Part shown: in pieces, positions 33,454-36,919 of the stretch
Layout: each line of letters opens with the position of its first letter
How positions within the stretch are numbered: position 1 is the stretch's first letter
Assembly: GCA_016879935.1 (NCBI GenBank)
Contig: JAACJQ010000228.1
Coordinates: forward strand, 1-36,919
Direction: 5' to 3'
DNA from: Archangiaceae bacterium
GTDB taxonomy: Bacteria; Myxococcota; Myxococcia; Myxococcales; Myxococcaceae
Length of the DNA: 36,919 nucleotides
The notes under the pieces: model-generated
What the model was told of the DNA's origin: nothing
The model's database searches: none
What the model saw: only the letters and a program-made list of their open reading frames with translations
Position numbers and translations under genes: made by a program

Positions 33454-34523
33454 CAGCGCCAGTCCGGGCGCAGGCGATCGAGGATCCACTCGTTGCCGCC
33501 GAACGCCAGCCTGCCTCCCGTTGCGGCGCGCGCCTCGTTCACCCACCGCGTCGTTCGCTGCTGCGCCATCGGCTCGTCACCGCTCGCCTTCGCGATGCAC
33601 GCCTCGAGCAGGTCGGCGTACCAGGGCAGTGACTGGCGCCTCTTCACCACGTCGAGACACGCGATGGCGCGATCGAGATCGTGATCGACCAGCGCCGCGA
33701 TGGCGCCTCGTTGATGAAAGACGTCGGTGTGCACCCACTGCAGGGCCTCGGCTGCTCGCAGCGCCGCGTCGTCGAGCACGGCCTTCGCGCCCGTGAAGTC
33801 CTGCCGCTCGAGGTGATGAATCGCGCAGATGAGGGTGATGGCCGCGGGTGGTTCATCGCTCGGCGGGAGCAGGGGACCAAAGTCGATGCCCTCGGTCACG
33901 TCTTTCGGCCGGCCGCCAGAGAGCACGCCCTGCACGACGGCCAGATAGGTCCAGTGGGCGATGACCTGCCGCCCGCCCAGCACCTGATCGATGTCGTTGC
34001 CCGCGACCGCCGTGGCCGCGCGGAATCGCCCTGGTGTTGCTGCCGAGAGCAACACGAGCCCACCGGTGACGATCGCGATGCCGAGGTTCGAGGTGATGGG
34101 CTCTGCGCGTGCGACCCACACGACCGAGAGCACCGCCAGCGCCGAGAGCGTCATCACGGGGCCGGCCGCGGCGACGACTCTCAGCCGGCGCTTCAGGTCC
34201 TTCGCGCCAATGGGGAGCGTCGCGATCTTTCCGCCCAGTGAGAGACCCGCCCACGACCACTCGCGCGTTCTGGCGTTCCACTCCACGGGCCCGAGCGTGA
34301 CGCCGTCGACCTGGAACTTCATGAGCCGCGACGCCACCAGGTGACCTGCTTCGTGAATGAGCAGGTGCCCGTACCAGGCGAGCAGGGTGAGGCCGGTGAT
34401 GCGCAGCGCGACGGGCCCGACGATCGCCCAGCCCCTTGCGTCACCGAGCACGTAGAGCCGGGCCAACGCTCCGCCGGTGAGCGCCCAGAACAGCACGCGC
34501 CGAAAACGCTGCGCGAAGGTCAC
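33450..34523 (-). CDS. M50-type (site-2-protease-like) membrane metalloprotease
   Basis: 357 aa. The zinc motif HEAGH (His57, Glu58, His61) sits in a hydrophobic segment (LLAWYGHLLIHEAGHLVASR), as in site-2 proteases. A second segment with GGKIATLPIGAKDLKRR and AAAGPVMTLSALAVL fits the M50 core. The third ligand is probably an Asp in GNDIDQVLGG (about residues 175-184), replacing the usual NxxPxxxLDG. No PDZ domain is seen. The C-terminal half (about 210-357) is soluble, helical and TPR-like (HHLERQDFTGAKAVLDDAAL, DHDLDRAIACLDVVKRRQS). It starts with GTG overlapping the YqeY-like stop (GTGA). The substrate is unknown; M50 enzymes usually cleave membrane-anchored regulators. Confidence 0.78.
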   Translation of the reverse strand: MTFAQRFRRVLFWALTGGALARLYVLGDARGWAIVGPVALRITGLTLLAWYGHLLIHEAGHLVASRLMKFQVDGVTLGPVEWNARTREWSWAGLSLGGKIATLPIGAKDLKRRLRVVAAAGPVMTLSALAVLSVVWVARAEPITSNLGIAIVTGGLVLLSAATPGRFRAATAVAGNDIDQVLGGRQVIAHWTYLAVVQGVLSGGRPKDVTEGIDFGPLLPPSDEPPAAITLICAIHHLERQDFTGAKAVLDDAALRAAEALQWVHTDVFHQRGAIAALVDHDLDRAIACLDVVKRRQSLPWYADLLEACIAKASGDEPMAQQRTTRWVNEARAATGGRLAFGGNEWILDRLRPDWRC

Positions 34524-34882
34524 GCCATCAACCCGTTCAGCAGCTCGAGCTGCAGGCCAAGCGTCGCAGCTTCTTCCGTGCGCCCGAGTGAGAGGTACTG
34601 CGTCTGCGCCGCGCGGCGTTCGTCGATTTCACGAGCGAGCAGCCTCGACACGTCTTCGGGGGTGAGCGCTCGACGCGCGACTTCACCCGCCCCCAGCCCC
34701 GTGACGCCACCGGCGATGACGCCGTGCTCGACCGCCGGCGCGGCACTCAGCTCGGCGGCCTCGGCGTTGTCGATGGCCGCGAGCGTCTCGCGCAGCACGG
34801 TGATGGCGAAGGGACGTCGCGCGCGCAGCTCGTCCTTCAGGGCCGCGCGAAGCTGCGCCTTCCATTCGTCGACGGTCTTCAC
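34520..34882 (-). CDS. YqeY/GatB-like helical protein, truncated form
   Basis: 120 aa. The pattern WKAQLRAALKDELRARRPFA, LRETLAAIDNAEAAEL, then EDVSRLLAREIDERRAAQTQ and GRTEEAATLGLQLELLNGLM follows the N-terminal half of YqeY, a small protein related to the GatB tail of tRNA amidotransferases. The second YqeY half is missing, so this is a short form and its link to tRNA amidation is not assured. The start is GTG at 34882, with AAGGAG eight bases upstream; there is no earlier sensible start. It is coupled to the M50 gene by a GTGA overlap. Confidence 0.68.
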   Translation of the reverse strand: MKTVDEWKAQLRAALKDELRARRPFAITVLRETLAAIDNAEAAELSAAPAVEHGVIAGGVTGLGAGEVARRALTPEDVSRLLAREIDERRAAQTQYLSLGRTEEAATLGLQLELLNGLMA

Positions 34883-34890
34883 GAACGCGA

Positions 34891-34896
34891 CTCCTT
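34891..34896 (-). promoter_or_regulatory. Ribosome site AAGGAG deciding the GTG start of the YqeY-like gene
   Basis: AAGGAG on the minus strand, eight bases before the GTG at 34882. The open frame continues about 110 codons further upstream, across the lipoprotein gene in another frame, and this site shows where translation probably begins. Confidence 0.7.
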
Positions 34897-34937
34897 CGAA
34901 GCGATGAACGTCAGGCCAACGGGCGTCGCGCGGCTGC

Positions 34938-35393
34938 TCATACGAGCGCGCTGACCTCGCCCGCTGCCGAGGCGCCGTCGCTCGAGATGACCCGCACCTT
35001 GCCGCGCGCGCGCAGCGTGGCGTCGTCGACCTGCTGGCTCCAGGTGAGGTTCGCCTTGCGATCGGCCGCCACCTCACCCGTCGCGACGACCTTTCCATCG
35101 AGCTCGATCTCGACCGTGGTGACGCGCGAGTCGAGCGGGCTCGGAGACGAGGAGGTCGAAGCACGCCCACCGCCGCCGTAGATGCAGCCGCTGGTGAAGT
35201 CGACGATGAGGCAGATGACACCGGGCAGCACGCCGGGAATGAACCAGAGCAAGTCGATGATCAGCACGGGAATGTCGATGCGCCCACCCGTGCGGCCCCG
35301 ACGGCCCGGGTAGAGCACGTAGCCACAGCTCGAGGCGGCGAAGAGCGCGAGCCCACTCATCACGGTGCGGCGGTTCAACGAAGTGTTCGGCAT
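34938..35393 (-). CDS. Small lipoprotein with membrane hairpin (YVLYPxRRG family)
   Basis: 151 aa. The signal MPNTSLNRRTVMSGLALFAASSC gives Cys23 after two Arg, a possible Tat or Sec lipoprotein leader. Then YVLYPGRRGRTGGRIDIPVL and a hydrophobic stretch LLWFIPGVLPGVICLIVDF followed by TSGCIYGGGG. This pattern recalls a small family in proteobacteria, sometimes mislabelled polyribonucleotide nucleotidyltransferase; no nuclease motif is present. The C-terminal third (TTVEIELDGKVVATGEVAAD) is a strand-rich domain. It lies 55 bases upstream of the YqeY-like gene on the same strand and 31 bases from the divergent kinase start. Confidence 0.7.
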   Translation of the reverse strand: MPNTSLNRRTVMSGLALFAASSCGYVLYPGRRGRTGGRIDIPVLIIDLLWFIPGVLPGVICLIVDFTSGCIYGGGGRASTSSSPSPLDSRVTTVEIELDGKVVATGEVAADRKANLTWSQQVDDATLRARGKVRVISSDGASAAGEVSALV

Positions 35394-35409
35394 CGAGGCT
35401 CCTGGAAAC

Positions 35410-35416
35410 GGGGGAG
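35410..35416 (+). promoter_or_regulatory. Ribosome site GGGGGAG for the histidine kinase
   Basis: GGGGGAG eight bases before the ATG at 35425. It supports this ATG over an in-frame GTG 16 codons downstream (35473). Confidence 0.6.
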
Positions 35417-35424
35417 CGCGCAGC

Positions 35425-36919
35425 ATGAAACAGCCCGTGCACGCGGTCACCACAGTCTGCGATGCTTCGTGCGTGACGAGCGGCGACCCCGACGACCCCG
35501 TCCAACGGCTGGCGCAGCGCGAGGCCTTCTTCAGGGCCGTGCTGCAGGAGTCACCCGACATCGCGATGGTCGTCGGGGCCGACCGCCGCTACCGCTTCGT
35601 CAGCAGTGGCATCGAGAAGATCCTCGGGTGGACGGAGGCCGATCTCACCAGCCTCCGCGCGCTCGAGCTGACGCACCCCGATGACGTGCCGGTCGTCTCC
35701 GAGATGTTCAGGGCGCTCCTGAGCGACTCGCTCGACGTCGCGCGCATCGCCTACCGCGTGCGGCACAAGAACGGCTCGTGGCGAACGCTCGAGGTGGTGG
35801 CGAGAAACGAGCTCTCGAACCCGGCCGTCGGCGGCATCGTGGTCAACGGGCGCGACGTCACCAATCAGCGGCGCCTCGACGAGCACGAGCTCGAAGCCAG
35901 GCGGCTCGAGAGCCTTGGCCGCCTCGCCGGTGGCGTCGCCCACGACTTCAACAACCTGCTCACGGTCGTGTTGTCGTCGGTCGAGTTGATGCGAAACGAC
36001 GTGCGGCGTGATCGCCCCACCAACCCCGAGCACCTCGACGCCGTCGCCGATGCGGCCTGGCGCGCGACGGGGCTGACCCGCCAGCTGCTGTCGTTCGCCC
36101 GCAAGCAGAGCACCTCACGCGGGCCGTTCGATCTCACCCAGGCCGTGCGCGGCGCGGCGCGCACCCTGCAGCCGATGCTCGGCGAAGACATCACGCTCGT
36201 GCTCCAGCTCACGTCGGAGCCGTGGCTCGTGCTCTCGGAGCAGACGCTGGTCGATCAGATTCTGCTCAACCTCGCCGCCAACGCCCGCGACGCGATGCCA
36301 ACGGGTGGCACCATCACCTTCTCGGTCGAGAACGCCGAGGTGCGGGCGCAGGGCGATGGGCTCGCGGGCGTGCCTCCCGGCCAGTGGGTGCGGCTGCGCG
36401 TGACCGACACCGGGCCCGGCATCGACGAGAGCGTTCGCCAGCGCATCTTCGAGCCGTTCTTCACGACCAAGCCGGTGGGCAAGGGCTCGGGCCTCGGGCT
36501 CTCGATGGTGCACGGCGTCGTCACGCAGAGCGGCGGCCACATCGGTGTCGAGAGCGAGCCCGGCCGCGGCGCCACCATCGACATCTGGTTTCCGCGAACC
36601 CACCTCGAGCCCGGCCCACGCAGAGCCGAGCCGGCGCCGACGCCGCTGCGTGGCTACGAGGTGGTGCTGGTCGCCGAAGACGAAGAGGCCGTGCGCCGCG
36701 TCGTCGTCACCACGCTCTCCAACGCGGGCTATCAGGTCGTGGTCGCGAAAGATGGCGCCGAGGCGCTCGCGCTCGCGGCCGAGCGGCCCAACATCGATCT
36801 GCTGCTGACCGACGTGGTGATGCCGGCGCTCGACGGCCCGAGATTGGCCGAAGCGCTGCTGGCGCAACGGCCGTCACTCAAGGTGCTCTTCATGTCGGGC
36901 CACCCCGACGATCGCCTGA
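35425..36919 (+). CDS. PAS-domain hybrid histidine kinase (partial, cut by window end)
   Basis: At least 498 codons, open at the right edge. The start MKQPVHAVTTVCDASCVTSG has a good ribosome site; GTG at 35473 is the alternative. A PAS domain (about 35-150: ESPDIAMVVGADRRYRFVSS, HPDDVPVVSEM, VRHKNGSWRTLEVV) is followed by HisKA with the phospho-acceptor His173 in AGGVAHDFNNLLTVV. The ATPase domain has NLAANARDAMP, DTGPGI and FEPFFTTKPVGKGSGLGLSM. A receiver domain follows, with acidic pocket VAEDEEA and phospho-acceptor Asp463 (LLLTDVVMP). No membrane segment is seen, so it is a cytosolic sensor. All key residues are present. The ligand and output partner are not in the window. Confidence 0.93.
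   Translation, partial: MKQPVHAVTTVCDASCVTSGDPDDPVQRLAQREAFFRAVLQESPDIAMVVGADRRYRFVSSGIEKILGWTEADLTSLRALELTHPDDVPVVSEMFRALLSDSLDVARIAYRVRHKNGSWRTLEVVARNELSNPAVGGIVVNGRDVTNQRRLDEHELEARRLESLGRLAGGVAHDFNNLLTVVLSSVELMRNDVRRDRPTNPEHLDAVADAAWRATGLTRQLLSFARKQSTSRGPFDLTQAVRGAARTLQPMLGEDITLVLQLTSEPWLVLSEQTLVDQILLNLAANARDAMPTGGTITFSVENAEVRAQGDGLAGVPPGQWVRLRVTDTGPGIDESVRQRIFEPFFTTKPVGKGSGLGLSMVHGVVTQSGGHIGVESEPGRGATIDIWFPRTHLEPGPRRAEPAPTPLRGYEVVLVAEDEEAVRRVVVTTLSNAGYQVVVAKDGAEALALAAERPNIDLLLTDVVMPALDGPRLAEALLAQRPSLKVLFMSGHPDDRL

Overview
The window is a compact, GC-rich (roughly two-thirds G+C by eye) bacterial chromosome segment. It suggests a member of the Myxococcota (Cystobacterineae-like or a relative). 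The reasons are several lipoproteins with Asp-Ala-Gly-rich linkers, a MopE-type Cys/Asp metal-binding motif, a cytosolic Ser/Thr kinase with an unusual N-terminal sensor, a long orphan chemoreceptor, an ECF42/DGPF pair, and much GTG start and GTGA-overlap usage. No rRNA, tRNA, insertion sequence, prophage or CRISPR array was seen. The longest gene-free stretches are about 260 bases.

Layout. 102-4202 (+) is a tight four-gene run: PhoD-type phosphoesterase, carotenoid oxygenase (both with twin-Arg signals and a Cys at residue 20), a zinc-ribbon membrane protein and an unknown protein. 4189-5816 (-) is an ECF42 sigma factor with its DGPF/YCII partner and a matching promoter. 5919-9112 (+) has an unknown protein, a GH31 glycosidase lipoprotein and a one-TM peptide. 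9133-10677 (-) is a repeat-linker lipoprotein. 10940-12924 (+) holds a nitrobindin-like barrel protein and RadA. 12988-16356 holds a duplicated-domain lipoprotein, a second lipoprotein and a GT-C-like membrane protein. 16493-17596 (+) is an alkaline-phosphatase-superfamily hydrolase.

17665-21999 (-) is the most interesting block: grpE, dnaK, a Ser/Thr protein kinase and a translationally coupled 65-residue ORF, divergent from a coupled pair of LuxR-type regulators (22065-23332, +). 23336-25717 (-) has a membrane protein coupled to a Lys/Ala-rich, histone-H1-tailed protein, a small one-TM protein and an HSDL2-like dehydrogenase. 25909-28440 (+) has a MopE-motif/propeller lipoprotein and a second dehydrogenase. 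28415-31329 (-) has a DUF418 membrane protein, a hydrolase with a membrane segment and a coupled HDAC-family deacetylase. 31369-33453 (+) is a chemoreceptor with four exact 28-residue C-terminal repeats. 33450-35393 (-) is an M50 protease-like protein coupled to a YqeY-like protein, plus a small lipoprotein. 35425 to the window end (+) is a PAS hybrid histidine kinase that continues past the edge.

All functions are assigned from motifs read by eye. No database search was run. Many very long antisense ORFs are by-products of GC-rich codon use and are not reported as genes.
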